This document shows positions 54,047 through 62,682 of a stretch of DNA of 64,000 nt, piece by piece. Under the pieces are notes generated by a model that saw only the letters and a program-made list of their open reading frames with translations, made no database searches and had not been told where the DNA came from. Each line of letters opens with the position of its first letter. The stretch's first letter is position 1. A program made the position numbers and the translations under genes. The stretch comes from Croceivirga thetidis (GTDB lineage: Bacteria > Bacteroidota > Bacteroidia > Flavobacteriales > Flavobacteriaceae). The stretch lies in NCBI RefSeq assembly GCF_012272815.1, contig NZ_JAAWWL010000001.1:700929-764928 (forward strand), in the 5' to 3' direction.

Positions 54047-57000
54047 ATGGACAACAAAGCAAAAAAGAACGCCAATAAAGAGTTTCGACTCTCGTCATGG
54101 GCCATAGACAACCCATCGGTTATCTATGTGATGATAGGTATTTTCCTGTTCATTGGAATTTCTTCCTACTTCGCGATGCCAAGAGAGGAATTTCCTGAAG
54201 CTGTAGAAACCAAGATTTATGTAAGTACTATTTATCCTGGTAATACTGCTGAGGATATGGAGCGTCTTATTACCGACCCTCTCGAGGAACGCCTTAAAAA
54301 TGTCAGCAATTTTGTCGAGATGACCTCTACTTCTCAGGAAGATTATGCTATGGTCGTCATTGAGTTTGATGAGAATATTACCGTTGAAAACGCCAAACAG
54401 GAAGTCAAAGATGAAGTTGACGCTGAAAAAGCAAGTGAAGACTGGCCCATCTTCAACGGTGCAAAGGTTGAACCCAATGTATTTGATTTGAATTTGGCTG
54501 AGTCCTTCCCTATTCTCAATGTGAATATGAAAGGCGATTATCCCGTCGAAAAGTTGAAGGAATATGCCGAATACTTGGAGGATGAGATTGAAAATCTTGA
54601 AGAAGTCAAGCAGGTCGATATTCGAGGAGCGCAGGAGAAAGAGGTAGAAGTTGCAGTGGATATCAATAAAATGATGGCCGCCAAAGTTAATTTCCAGCAA
54701 ATCATTGACGCCATAAACAATGGTAACATGACCATGTCAGCTGGGAATCTGATTACTAGTGGTCAACGGCGAACAATTCGTATAACCGGAGAAATTGAAC
54801 AACCATCCGAGCTTAATAATTTCGTGGTAAAATCAGATAATGGCATTGTTTACTTGAGGGATATAGCTGAGGTTTCGTTTACCGAAGAAGATAAAAACAC
54901 CTATGCACGCGAAATGGGCCAGAGTGTTGTAATGTTGGATATCAAAAAACGTTCAGGTCAAAATGATGTCATTGCCATTGAGAAAATTCGAGAAATCGTA
55001 GCTGAGGCACAGAAGGATATATTACCTGAGGATTTAGAAATCACCTTTGCCAACGATAGCAGCAGTACTACACTTAACCAGGTTGATGATCTCGTAAACA
55101 ACATCATTTTCGGAATTATTCTGGTGGTTACCGTATTGATGTTCTTTTTAGGATTCAGAAACGCACTCTTTGTTGGTTTCGCTATACCAATGTCGATGTT
55201 TATGTCTTTCATGATCTTATCGGCTCTCGGTTACACCCTAAACACCATGATTCTATTCGGTTTGATTATGGGACTAGGGATGTTGGTAGATAATGGTGTT
55301 GTGGTGGTTGAAAATGTTTATCGCCTTATGGAACAGGAAGGGATGTCTAGAAAGGAAGCTGCCAAAAAAGGTATCGGTGAAATTGCCATACCCATTATTA
55401 TTTCAACTGCCACCACCGTAGCAGCATTTGTTCCATTAGGATTATGGCCAGGAATTATGGGAGAGTTTATGATATATTTCCCCATTACACTCTCTGTGGT
55501 ATTAGGTTCTTCATTGTTTGTAGCCATTTTTATGAACTCCATGTTGGTTTCACAGTTTATGGAAGTAGGTGAAAAGACATTGACCAGAAAACAATTAATT
55601 CGAATTAGTGCCTTATTAGGCGGATTCGGATTGTTCATTCTAGTGGTCGGTGGTCCGGTTCGTGGTTTGGGCACCTTGATGATTGTGGTGGCGATTATGT
55701 TTTGGGTGTATAAATATGCCTTAAAACCATGGTCGACACGTTTCCAAAAAAATAGTCTAGTTCGTTTGGAAAACTGGTACGAAAAGCGATTGAAACATGC
55801 ACTTAGGGGTAAAAACGTCTATTGGTATTTTGCGGTAACCATGTTGTTGTTATTTGCAGCTTTTGCCACTTTTGGCGGTTCGGTGGGAAGTCAGCGAACT
55901 AAAGTTGAATTCTTCCCAGATAATACGCCAAAAGAAATCTATGTCTACATAGAATATCCGCAAGGAACGGACATTGAAAAGACCAATATCTTGACCAAGG
56001 ATATTGAAGAACGGGTTTATGACATCATTGATGATGAACAGTACATTAAACCTGACGGTGTAAATTATTTGGTGGATACTGGAGTTTCACAAGTTGGTAG
56101 AGGTGCTGAAAATCCATTTACAGAAGCGGGGAATGCTGCTGATATGCCACACAGAGGTAAAATCACCCTTTCAATGCAAGAGTTTAAGTTTCGCGAAGGG
56201 CTGGATACCGAAAAGCTACGTTTACGAATCCAAAATGCTTTGTCAGATGTCTACCCAGGAGTTACCATATCTGTGGAAAAGGATGCTGTAGGTCCACCTG
56301 CAGGCTACCCGGTAAATGTTGAATTAATAGGTCAGAATTACGATACCTTAATCAATGTTGCTGAACGCATGCGCACCTTCATCAATTCTAAGAGTATCGA
56401 CGGTATGGAGGGCTTAAAAGTTGATGTCAACAAAAGTAGTCCTGGGATGGAAGTTAATGTAGACCGACAAAAGGCTGGTGAATTGGGTGTTTCTGTAGGC
56501 CAAGTAGCACAACAATTGAGACGCTCCATTTTTGGCGACAAAGCAGGAATCTACAAAAAAGATGGGGAGGACTATGACATTAATGTTCGCTTTAATGAAG
56601 ATTTGCGCTATAACACCAGTGCCCTTTTTGACCAAAACCTAATTTTTAGGGATCAAGCTTCAGGTCAAATCAAGGAAATACCAATCTCAGCAGTGGCTAG
56701 TCGTAAAAACACCTCTTCCTTCAATGCCATAAAACACAAAAACGGAAACCGTGTGGTAACTGTCTACTCCGGATTAAAACCCGGCGGTAATGCTCAAATT
56801 ATTGTGGACCAAATCAAAAAAGAAATGGAAAACTTTAAGGGTATGCCCGATGGTGTGAAGATTGACTATACTGGTGAATTGGAAGAGCAAGCCAAACAGC
56901 AAGCCTTTTTGATGGGTGCGTTTTTCTCTGGATTAGGACTGATAATGCTGATTCTAGTTTTCCAATTTGGGGGCATTTCCAAACCCGCAATCATTATGAT

Positions 57001-57553
57001 GGCAATCTTCTTGAGCTTTATCGGCGTATTTGGAGGATTGGTCGCTACAGGATGGCCCTTTGTTATCATGATGACTATGATGGGGATAATTTCTTTGGCG
57101 GGAATTGTGGTAAACAATGGTGTGGTACTTTTGGATTATACGCAAATACTTATCGACCGCAAAAAAGTAAATCTCGGTATTTCAGATGATGAACTATTGA
57201 CAAGAGAAGAGGTAACTGATGTTATCATAAAAGGTGGTAAGGCTAGGTTACGCCCTGTAATTTTAACGGCAATCACAACAGTGCTTGGCTTAATACCATT
57301 GGCAACAGGTTTGAACATCAATTTTATCACCCTGTTTGGTCGCTTTGATCCACAAGTTTATGTAGGTGGTGATAACGTAATTTTCTGGGGACCTTTGGCC
57401 TGGACCGTTATTTTTGGGTTGATTGTGGCTACATTCTTGACTTTAATTATTGTACCGGTATTATTCAATATTGTATATCGAATTAAACTTAGGATTCGTG
57501 GCAGTCATAAAAAGAATGAAGAAAAAGAAGCCGAACTGCGTAAAGCAGCATAA
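54047..57553 (+). CDS. RND efflux transporter permease
   Basis: 1168 residues, 12 membrane helices in two repeats with two large periplasmic loops. Near the start: NPSVIYVMIGIFLFIGISSY, then FPEAVETKIYVSTIYPGNTA. In helix 4: LFGLIMGLGMLVDNGVVVVE, where drug exporters carry two Asp; here one Asp is present, as in many Bacteroidota homologs. An extra segment of about 50 residues between helices (AQLIRISALLGGFGLF-like region near 520-560) makes it longer than AcrB (1049). Substrate unknown. It is the last gene of the operon and ends 15 bases before a strong terminator. Confidence 0.93.
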   Translation: MDNKAKKNANKEFRLSSWAIDNPSVIYVMIGIFLFIGISSYFAMPREEFPEAVETKIYVSTIYPGNTAEDMERLITDPLEERLKNVSNFVEMTSTSQEDYAMVVIEFDENITVENAKQEVKDEVDAEKASEDWPIFNGAKVEPNVFDLNLAESFPILNVNMKGDYPVEKLKEYAEYLEDEIENLEEVKQVDIRGAQEKEVEVAVDINKMMAAKVNFQQIIDAINNGNMTMSAGNLITSGQRRTIRITGEIEQPSELNNFVVKSDNGIVYLRDIAEVSFTEEDKNTYAREMGQSVVMLDIKKRSGQNDVIAIEKIREIVAEAQKDILPEDLEITFANDSSSTTLNQVDDLVNNIIFGIILVVTVLMFFLGFRNALFVGFAIPMSMFMSFMILSALGYTLNTMILFGLIMGLGMLVDNGVVVVENVYRLMEQEGMSRKEAAKKGIGEIAIPIIISTATTVAAFVPLGLWPGIMGEFMIYFPITLSVVLGSSLFVAIFMNSMLVSQFMEVGEKTLTRKQLIRISALLGGFGLFILVVGGPVRGLGTLMIVVAIMFWVYKYALKPWSTRFQKNSLVRLENWYEKRLKHALRGKNVYWYFAVTMLLLFAAFATFGGSVGSQRTKVEFFPDNTPKEIYVYIEYPQGTDIEKTNILTKDIEERVYDIIDDEQYIKPDGVNYLVDTGVSQVGRGAENPFTEAGNAADMPHRGKITLSMQEFKFREGLDTEKLRLRIQNALSDVYPGVTISVEKDAVGPPAGYPVNVELIGQNYDTLINVAERMRTFINSKSIDGMEGLKVDVNKSSPGMEVNVDRQKAGELGVSVGQVAQQLRRSIFGDKAGIYKKDGEDYDINVRFNEDLRYNTSALFDQNLIFRDQASGQIKEIPISAVASRKNTSSFNAIKHKNGNRVVTVYSGLKPGGNAQIIVDQIKKEMENFKGMPDGVKIDYTGELEEQAKQQAFLMGAFFSGLGLIMLILVFQFGGISKPAIIMMAIFLSFIGVFGGLVATGWPFVIMMTMMGIISLAGIVVNNGVVLLDYTQILIDRKKVNLGISDDELLTREEVTDVIIKGGKARLRPVILTAITTVLGLIPLATGLNINFITLFGRFDPQVYVGGDNVIFWGPLAWTVIFGLIVATFLTLIIVPVLFNIVYRIKLRIRGSHKKNEEKEAELRKAA

Positions 57554-57569
57554 TTCGCGCTAAAGCATA

Positions 57570-57601
57570 AAAAAACCCTGACGTTGGCGTCAGGGTTTTT
57601 T
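57570..57601. terminator. Strong bidirectional terminator
   Basis: CCCTGACG (57576-57583), loop TTGG, CGTCAGGG (57588-57595), flanked by A6 and T6 that also pair. It serves the RND operon on the + strand and the convergent YwqK-like gene on the - strand. Confidence 0.93.
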
Positions 57602-57617
57602 ATTGGTACAATTTGTA

Positions 57618-57965
57618 TTAACGAATGGCCACCACTTCAGACTGGTTCCATTTCTTCACATTGACAATTTTGTTGTTGACAAAATCAACTTCTTTCAGAA
57701 TTTCGTCCTGCCAAAAAAACCATTTTCCCGTACGCAATCCATTCTCATACTTGCCAGAGGCAATTTTCTTTCCATTTACATCGTACATCAACCATTGACC
57801 GTGTAATTTTCCCTTCATTAAATAGCCGATTTGTGCTATTTCTCCATTATCGTGAAAATATGTCGCCTTAACCATCTTACCGACTTTTTCCAAAGTAGGC
57901 TCGGTATCTTGCGGGTACATATAAACCGAGAAAACTAAAACTAATATCAATACTGCTCTTTTCAT
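57618..57965 (-). CDS. Secreted MORN-2/YwqK-like repeat protein
   Basis: 115 residues, signal peptide MKRAVLILVLVFSVYMYPQ. It contains three 20-odd-residue MORN-2 type repeats: ATYFHDNGEIAQIGYLMKGK, HGQWLMYDVNGKKIASGKYE and GLRTGKWFFWQDEILKEVDF. Databases often label these as YwqK-family antitoxin, but no toxin is nearby, and the export signal argues against an antitoxin. Function unknown. The candidate Pho-box-like region lies just upstream. Confidence 0.82.
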   Translation of the reverse strand: MKRAVLILVLVFSVYMYPQDTEPTLEKVGKMVKATYFHDNGEIAQIGYLMKGKLHGQWLMYDVNGKKIASGKYENGLRTGKWFFWQDEILKEVDFVNNKIVNVKKWNQSEVVAIR

Positions 57966-58017
57966 CTGTTAACTTATTTGGGATTTCTAATTCGTACAAG
58001 GCAAAGTTACAAAACAT

Positions 58018-58075
58018 TCTACATAATATTTACATTTACTTTACATTAATTTTACATATATTTTTTATAATATTG
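58018..58075 (+). promoter_or_regulatory. Four 11-bp-phased TTTACAT heptamers with a -7 box
   Basis: TCTACAT (58018), then TTTACAT at 58029, 58040 and 58051, each exactly 11 bases apart, then TAATATTG (58068-58075, 7 of 8 to TAnnTTTG) 10 bases after the last heptamer. This is the layout of PhoB-type activator sites. A converging minus-strand pair (GTAACAT-TAAA-TTTACAT) lies at 58120-58103. No + strand gene follows for 4.6 kb. Confidence 0.5.
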
Positions 58076-58082
58076 ATTTACA

Positions 58083-58248
58083 ACCATTTAATAATTGATT
58101 ATATGTAAATTTAATGTTACGTCGTCCGAAATTAAAAAGAATACACTGATACAAAACTTTCCGCTATCGATAAAGATCCATTTCTGTAGATAAAAAGTAA
58201 TTGCCATAAAATCAAAAAGCCCCTTCAAAATTGAAGGGGCTTTTAGGA
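58083..58248 (+). ncRNA. Possible small RNA between phased promoter and terminator
   Basis: Inferred only from layout. A promoter-like element at 58018-58075 faces right, no open frame over 11 codons follows on that strand, and a terminator hairpin with a T-run ends at 58244. The rest of the gap 57966-58269 is A/T-rich with no gene. It could instead be a silent region. Confidence 0.22.
58215..58244. terminator. Terminator of the SusCD operon (bidirectional)
   Basis: AAAAGCCCCTTCAA (58215-58228), AA loop, TTGAAGGGGCTTTT (58231-58244): a 14-bp perfect stem with T-runs on both strands, 26 bases past the SusD-like stop. Confidence 0.93.
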
Positions 58249-58269
58249 ACCAAGTTTTCGATTCGTTGA

Positions 58270-59589
58270 CTATTCGTTTTCAGATAGGGGAATTGGAAAA
58301 ACATTAAAAACTTGATCGCCTGCTCTATCAATTGGCAAGGTGCTAGAAAGACCATATCGTCTTAAATCAAACATTCGGTGATTTTCACACCACAAAGAAT
58401 ACCTTCTTTGATTCAATAGCTCTGTTGTCAGCGCATCTGCTGTCTGTGCTCCAGCATAATCGGCGAGACCAGCAGCATTTCGAATTACATTTAAGGCATC
58501 TTCCGCATCTTGAAGACTTCCGCTTAAAATACTTGCCTCTGCATAAACCAAAATCAATTCTTCATTTCGAATCATATCGATTGGCGAAACGTTGGTAGCA
58601 TACAATGCGGTTTGATTCGTGCCATTTAAACCATCTTGCGATGTCGGATTGGAACGAACGGATGTTTTTGTTGTAACCCGGGTATCACCTGCCTCAGCAT
58701 CAGCAATCCAAGAATCATGGACAATTATTTGATCCCCATTGTTATCGGTAATTTTAAACAAGCCGTTAGTGACATCACCAGAATTTAAACTAAAAACGTG
58801 TTTCGGACCAACAGTTAAGTCACCTCCAATATCGAAATACGATGCACCCAAGGCAGTCAAGGTAGCACCACCATCTCCATCATACAATGCTGCGGTGGCA
58901 GCTGTTGCCCTATTAAACTGTGCAAAGGTCGCTGGTGTGTCAAATCCTTCGAAACCAGCCAATGGAAAAGCAAATTCACTTCCTGCTCCGTTTAAATCTG
59001 AAAGGGCTTCGTCCAACAATGCCCGTATTTGTCCTAATGCAGCAGAAAAGTCCAGAACTGGCCCCAAATTATCAGGATCAGCAACATCTATTCTAGCCCT
59101 ATTGTAGGAACGTAAAACCTCAATTAATTCGTAGGCAATAATCGTTTTTGCAAAACCACGATAACCGCTTTTGTCGGCATCTGTAACCGAAGTGGTATTG
59201 TCCAACGATTGTAATAAAATATTCGCGTTTTTGATACTTCTATATCGACCACCCCATGGGGCCGTGGAATAAAACGAGTTATTGTCCAATGAGGCTCCGT
59301 TGGCACCCAACAAATCACCGGTATTTCTCGGATCAGCATCAAACAAGTATAACTCACGGGCCATCGTACCTGAACCCGTAGTCTGAATTGCAATACTATT
59401 TCGCATAGCAGATTCTACACCTACTACCAGGTTGTTCAATTGATTTTGTGAAGCATCGGTCAACACCCCTGCCAAACTAGGTCTATTTGGGTCTACCTGA
59501 TCTTCAAATTCACATGAGGTCAGCAATAGTGCTCCAAAAAACAGCAATGCCAAACCATATCTTAAGTTTTTCATCATATTCATTTTCAT
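58270..59589 (-). CDS. SusD/RagB-family nutrient-binding lipoprotein
   Basis: About 439 residues; several Met codons (59595, 59589, 59583) could start it. Lipobox LLLTSC at the signal end. The C-terminal SusD signature is IRNEELILVYAEASI, then DALNVIRNAAGL and QRRYSLWCENHRMFDLRRYG. It is a surface lipoprotein that lids the SusC-like barrel and binds the nutrient, usually a glycan or peptide. It is one gene downstream of SusC, with 9 bases between them. Confidence 0.93.
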   Translation of the reverse strand: MKMNMMKNLRYGLALLFFGALLLTSCEFEDQVDPNRPSLAGVLTDASQNQLNNLVVGVESAMRNSIAIQTTGSGTMARELYLFDADPRNTGDLLGANGASLDNNSFYSTAPWGGRYRSIKNANILLQSLDNTTSVTDADKSGYRGFAKTIIAYELIEVLRSYNRARIDVADPDNLGPVLDFSAALGQIRALLDEALSDLNGAGSEFAFPLAGFEGFDTPATFAQFNRATAATAALYDGDGGATLTALGASYFDIGGDLTVGPKHVFSLNSGDVTNGLFKITDNNGDQIIVHDSWIADAEAGDTRVTTKTSVRSNPTSQDGLNGTNQTALYATNVSPIDMIRNEELILVYAEASILSGSLQDAEDALNVIRNAAGLADYAGAQTADALTTELLNQRRYSLWCENHRMFDLRRYGLSSTLPIDRAGDQVFNVFPIPLSENE

Positions 59590-59598
59590 AACCATTTT

Positions 59599-62523
59599 TT
59601 AGAAATTAACATTTAAGTGAAAATAGAACTGTTTTGCACTCGGGAATGGAGTTACCTCAATCCCCGACGATAATCCAGCACCACCGTTCACTGAGGTTTC
59701 GGGATCATAACTGGAATAATCAGTTATCGTAAAGATGTTACGACCAGAGACACCAAGACGAATATTATCAACAGTATCTCCAAAAAAGCTCTTAACACTT
59801 TCCGGTAACGTATAATAAACCGCAGCTTCACGAAGTCTTAAATAACCCGCAGGTTCTATAAATCTTGAAGCTACAAAACCCAAGGTTGTTCTTTCTTGAC
59901 CTGCAGCTGTCTCCAAATCCGGGGTCGTTCCACCTAAATCGGTCAACAACTTAGAAAGGTTAATGTTCTCTCCACCTTTTTTCCAATGCAAAAGGAAAGA
60001 AACATCCCAATTCTTGGCAATATTGAAGCTGTTGTTAAACGAAATTTGAAAATCAGGTTCAACATCCCCGATTTGTGTAGGAACACCGTCAACGTTACCA
60101 GCCAATTGCGTAACCGGTTGACCTTCTTCAATAAAGAATGTTCCCAATCCTAAACCAAATCCAGCACCGGGCTGAGGAAATGCAGGAACATCAAGTCTTG
60201 TTACCTCTGAACGGTTCAACCAGAAACTCACGTTAGAATCCCATCTAAAATTCTCGTTTGTAAATGGGAAGACGTTTATACCTATTTCTATACCCTGGTT
60301 TTTCAAGTCGGCCAAGTTGGTGGTTTCCGAACCAAAACCGGAAGAAGCAGGTAAGGCACGACTAAGCAAAAGGTCTTTTACCTGACGGTTGTAGTAACTC
60401 ACCTCTAAATTCACCTTATTAAATAGTCCTGCATCAAAACCAACCTCAAATTCCTGAGAAGTTTCAGGCTCGACATTGGCATCACCTCTTAGCGCGTTAA
60501 TTGAAGATCCACCATTACCCCCTATAGCAACCTGATTAAGTCCGGTAAAGGCCGATCCAAACCCAGCAGAAGAACCCGTTTCACCATAGGCAGCCCTAAG
60601 CTTTAAACTGTTTAAAGTCTCTGAACCCCAATTGTTGAAATTGTGAAGGTTAACTGCCAAAGAGGCCTTGGGGAAACCGTAGAATTTATTTGGGTCTCCA
60701 TTTAAAGTCGATTTATCCAAACGATAACCAAGAGTTCCAATAAATTGGTCTTTGTAATTACCCTCCAACTGACCGAAATAACCAAACTCCTTAACTGTAA
60801 ACTCATTTTGGGTTATGGCCTGTGCAGAACCTTGAGATAAGCTTGTTTGGTTAGGAATAAGCTGAGTGGCTTGACTCAGAATCAAGTCTGCCTGTTGTTC
60901 CAAATAAGTCCAACCTGCTTGGGTCGTAAGTGCCAAATCACCGCCCATTGCATTCTTGTTCCAAACACCAATTGCTTGGTAGTTGTAGTTGGTGAAAATA
61001 TTACGCCCATCTGCAATAAATCCATTTTGGTTTCCGCGCTGAGCTTGGTGAATTTCAGGAACATAAACATCCGTTTCATTTGCTAGATAATCCAAACCAC
61101 CGTTAAAAATAAACCGTAGTCTATCCGTATCCGTAGTCAATATATTGGTCGTAATCTTTACACCCTGTATCAAACGGTTGTTCTTGTCATCATTTCTTGC
61201 CAAATCACGAACCAAAATCGGGTTACCTGGGTAATTTGGGTTGTCAGGATAGTTTCCGTTAGCATCGGGAAAAAGATTAATCCATGGTCGGGTAAAAGAT
61301 AAGGTATAGCCGTAACTCAGACCTCCTTCATTTTCGTTACCGGTAAAACTTCTTGCAGAACTACTTCTTATATAATTCGTCGATGTAGAAAAGCTGAAAG
61401 TGTTTGATATTTTATGGTCAATATTGGCTCGAAGCGAAAAACGTTCAAATCCAGTGTTTTTGATAATCCCGTCTTCATTTCGATAAGAACCACCCACATA
61501 AAAACTTGTTTTATCGTTTCCACCACTGGCACTTAACTTGGTTTCAGTGATAAAACCGGTCTCACCATAAATGATATCCTCATAATCCAACAGTCCGCCA
61601 TTGGCAACCTGTTGATTGAACAATGCTACTTCGTCAGCACCAAAAGCCGCTTCAACACTTGCAGCCGTCCAAGGACGAAGGCCCAACTTTTTGATAATCG
61701 TATTGAATCCGGTGTCTTGGCCAAACTTGATATTTGTTTTACCTTCTTTCCCTCTCTTAGTAGTAATAATAACTACACCAGCATTTGCTCGAGTACCATA
61801 AATAGCCGCGGCAGAGGCACCTTTTAAGACCTCAATGTTTTCTATGTCGTTAGGGTCTAAATCAGCGATTCTGTTTGAAGAGTTTTCCTCATTACCACGG
61901 TTTGCACCAGAGGCAAAACGCAATCCTGAGGGTACTTCAGCATTGTTAATGTATACTCCATCTACTATGTATAACGGTTGGTTATTTCCGTTAATCGAAG
62001 AAATACCTCGGAGTCGAAGGGCAAACCCCCCACCAGGAGCACCAGAAGATGATGTAATATTGACACCGGTAAGCTTACCGTATAACGCGCCATCCAAAGT
62101 ACTTTGGGTGGTCGTTCCAACCAGTTCTTGCGCAGATACGGTTGCTACGGCATTGGCTAGATTACTTCTCTTGATGGATGTTCCCAGACCCGTTACTACT
62201 ACTTCGTCCAATCCTGTTGCGGATTCTTCGAGTGAAGCATTAATGGTCCCAGAACCTGAAACTTCGAGTTCAATCGAAGAGTATCCTAGCGAAGAAAATT
62301 GGAGCGTTGCAGGAAAGCTGCCAACATCAATGGTATAATTTCCATCGAAGTCGGTAGATGTTCCATTCGTAGTGCCCTTTTCGACGACTGTCACCCCAGG
62401 CAAGGGCAGATTGTTAGCATCGGTTACGGTTCCTGAAACCGTTCCTTGCGAAAATGCCATAAAAGGCAGGACAAAGAACAGCAGCAAAAACCCACCTTTT
62501 AGCAAGTTTTGTTTCATTTTCAT
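59599..62523 (-). CDS. SusC/RagA-family TonB-linked outer membrane protein
   Basis: About 974 residues from the ATG at 62523, which opens the signal peptide (MKMKQNLLKGGFLLLFFVLP); an ATG at 62574 would add 17 residues. Order: carboxypeptidase-like domain (VSGTVTDANNLPLPGVTVVE), plug with ALYGKLTGVNITSSSGAPGG, LRLRGISSINGNNQPLYIVD, EVLKGASAAAIYGTRANAGV, and a 22-strand barrel ending KQFYFHLNVNF. It imports a large nutrient with TonB energy. No glycosidase, sulfatase or peptidase gene lies beside the pair, so the nutrient is unknown. Confidence 0.95.
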   Translation of the reverse strand: MKMKQNLLKGGFLLLFFVLPFMAFSQGTVSGTVTDANNLPLPGVTVVEKGTTNGTSTDFDGNYTIDVGSFPATLQFSSLGYSSIELEVSGSGTINASLEESATGLDEVVVTGLGTSIKRSNLANAVATVSAQELVGTTTQSTLDGALYGKLTGVNITSSSGAPGGGFALRLRGISSINGNNQPLYIVDGVYINNAEVPSGLRFASGANRGNEENSSNRIADLDPNDIENIEVLKGASAAAIYGTRANAGVVIITTKRGKEGKTNIKFGQDTGFNTIIKKLGLRPWTAASVEAAFGADEVALFNQQVANGGLLDYEDIIYGETGFITETKLSASGGNDKTSFYVGGSYRNEDGIIKNTGFERFSLRANIDHKISNTFSFSTSTNYIRSSSARSFTGNENEGGLSYGYTLSFTRPWINLFPDANGNYPDNPNYPGNPILVRDLARNDDKNNRLIQGVKITTNILTTDTDRLRFIFNGGLDYLANETDVYVPEIHQAQRGNQNGFIADGRNIFTNYNYQAIGVWNKNAMGGDLALTTQAGWTYLEQQADLILSQATQLIPNQTSLSQGSAQAITQNEFTVKEFGYFGQLEGNYKDQFIGTLGYRLDKSTLNGDPNKFYGFPKASLAVNLHNFNNWGSETLNSLKLRAAYGETGSSAGFGSAFTGLNQVAIGGNGGSSINALRGDANVEPETSQEFEVGFDAGLFNKVNLEVSYYNRQVKDLLLSRALPASSGFGSETTNLADLKNQGIEIGINVFPFTNENFRWDSNVSFWLNRSEVTRLDVPAFPQPGAGFGLGLGTFFIEEGQPVTQLAGNVDGVPTQIGDVEPDFQISFNNSFNIAKNWDVSFLLHWKKGGENINLSKLLTDLGGTTPDLETAAGQERTTLGFVASRFIEPAGYLRLREAAVYYTLPESVKSFFGDTVDNIRLGVSGRNIFTITDYSSYDPETSVNGGAGLSSGIEVTPFPSAKQFYFHLNVNF

Positions 62524-62657
62524 AAGTGTTTGTATTAGTCTTTTCACTAGAAATGTAGGAAAGATTACAGCCATATTAAAATATTTTTAAGAAAATTCCG
62601 TAAAATTTCAAACGTTTTCGTTAAGAATTATTCATATCGTATTCTTTTCGAACTGAT

Positions 62658-62665
62658 TACCTTTG
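62658..62665 (+). promoter_or_regulatory. -7 promoter box of aspS
   Basis: TACCTTTG matches TAnnTTTG exactly, 17 bases ahead of the ATG at 62683. A convincing -33 TTTG is not seen at the expected distance. Confidence 0.5.
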
Positions 62666-62682
62666 CACCCAAAATTTTGAGC

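Noticed and set aside
54095-54700. 201-residue minus-strand frame inside the RND pump gene
   Set aside because: Long only because it mirrors a strongly coding + strand; composition is typical of an antisense shadow.
57618-57965. YwqK-like protein as an antitoxin of a toxin-antitoxin pair
   Set aside because: It has an export signal and no toxin gene beside it; the label is a database convention.
61835-62338. 167-residue + strand frame inside the SusC gene
   Set aside because: Antisense to conserved plug and signal regions; no start signals or recognisable domain.
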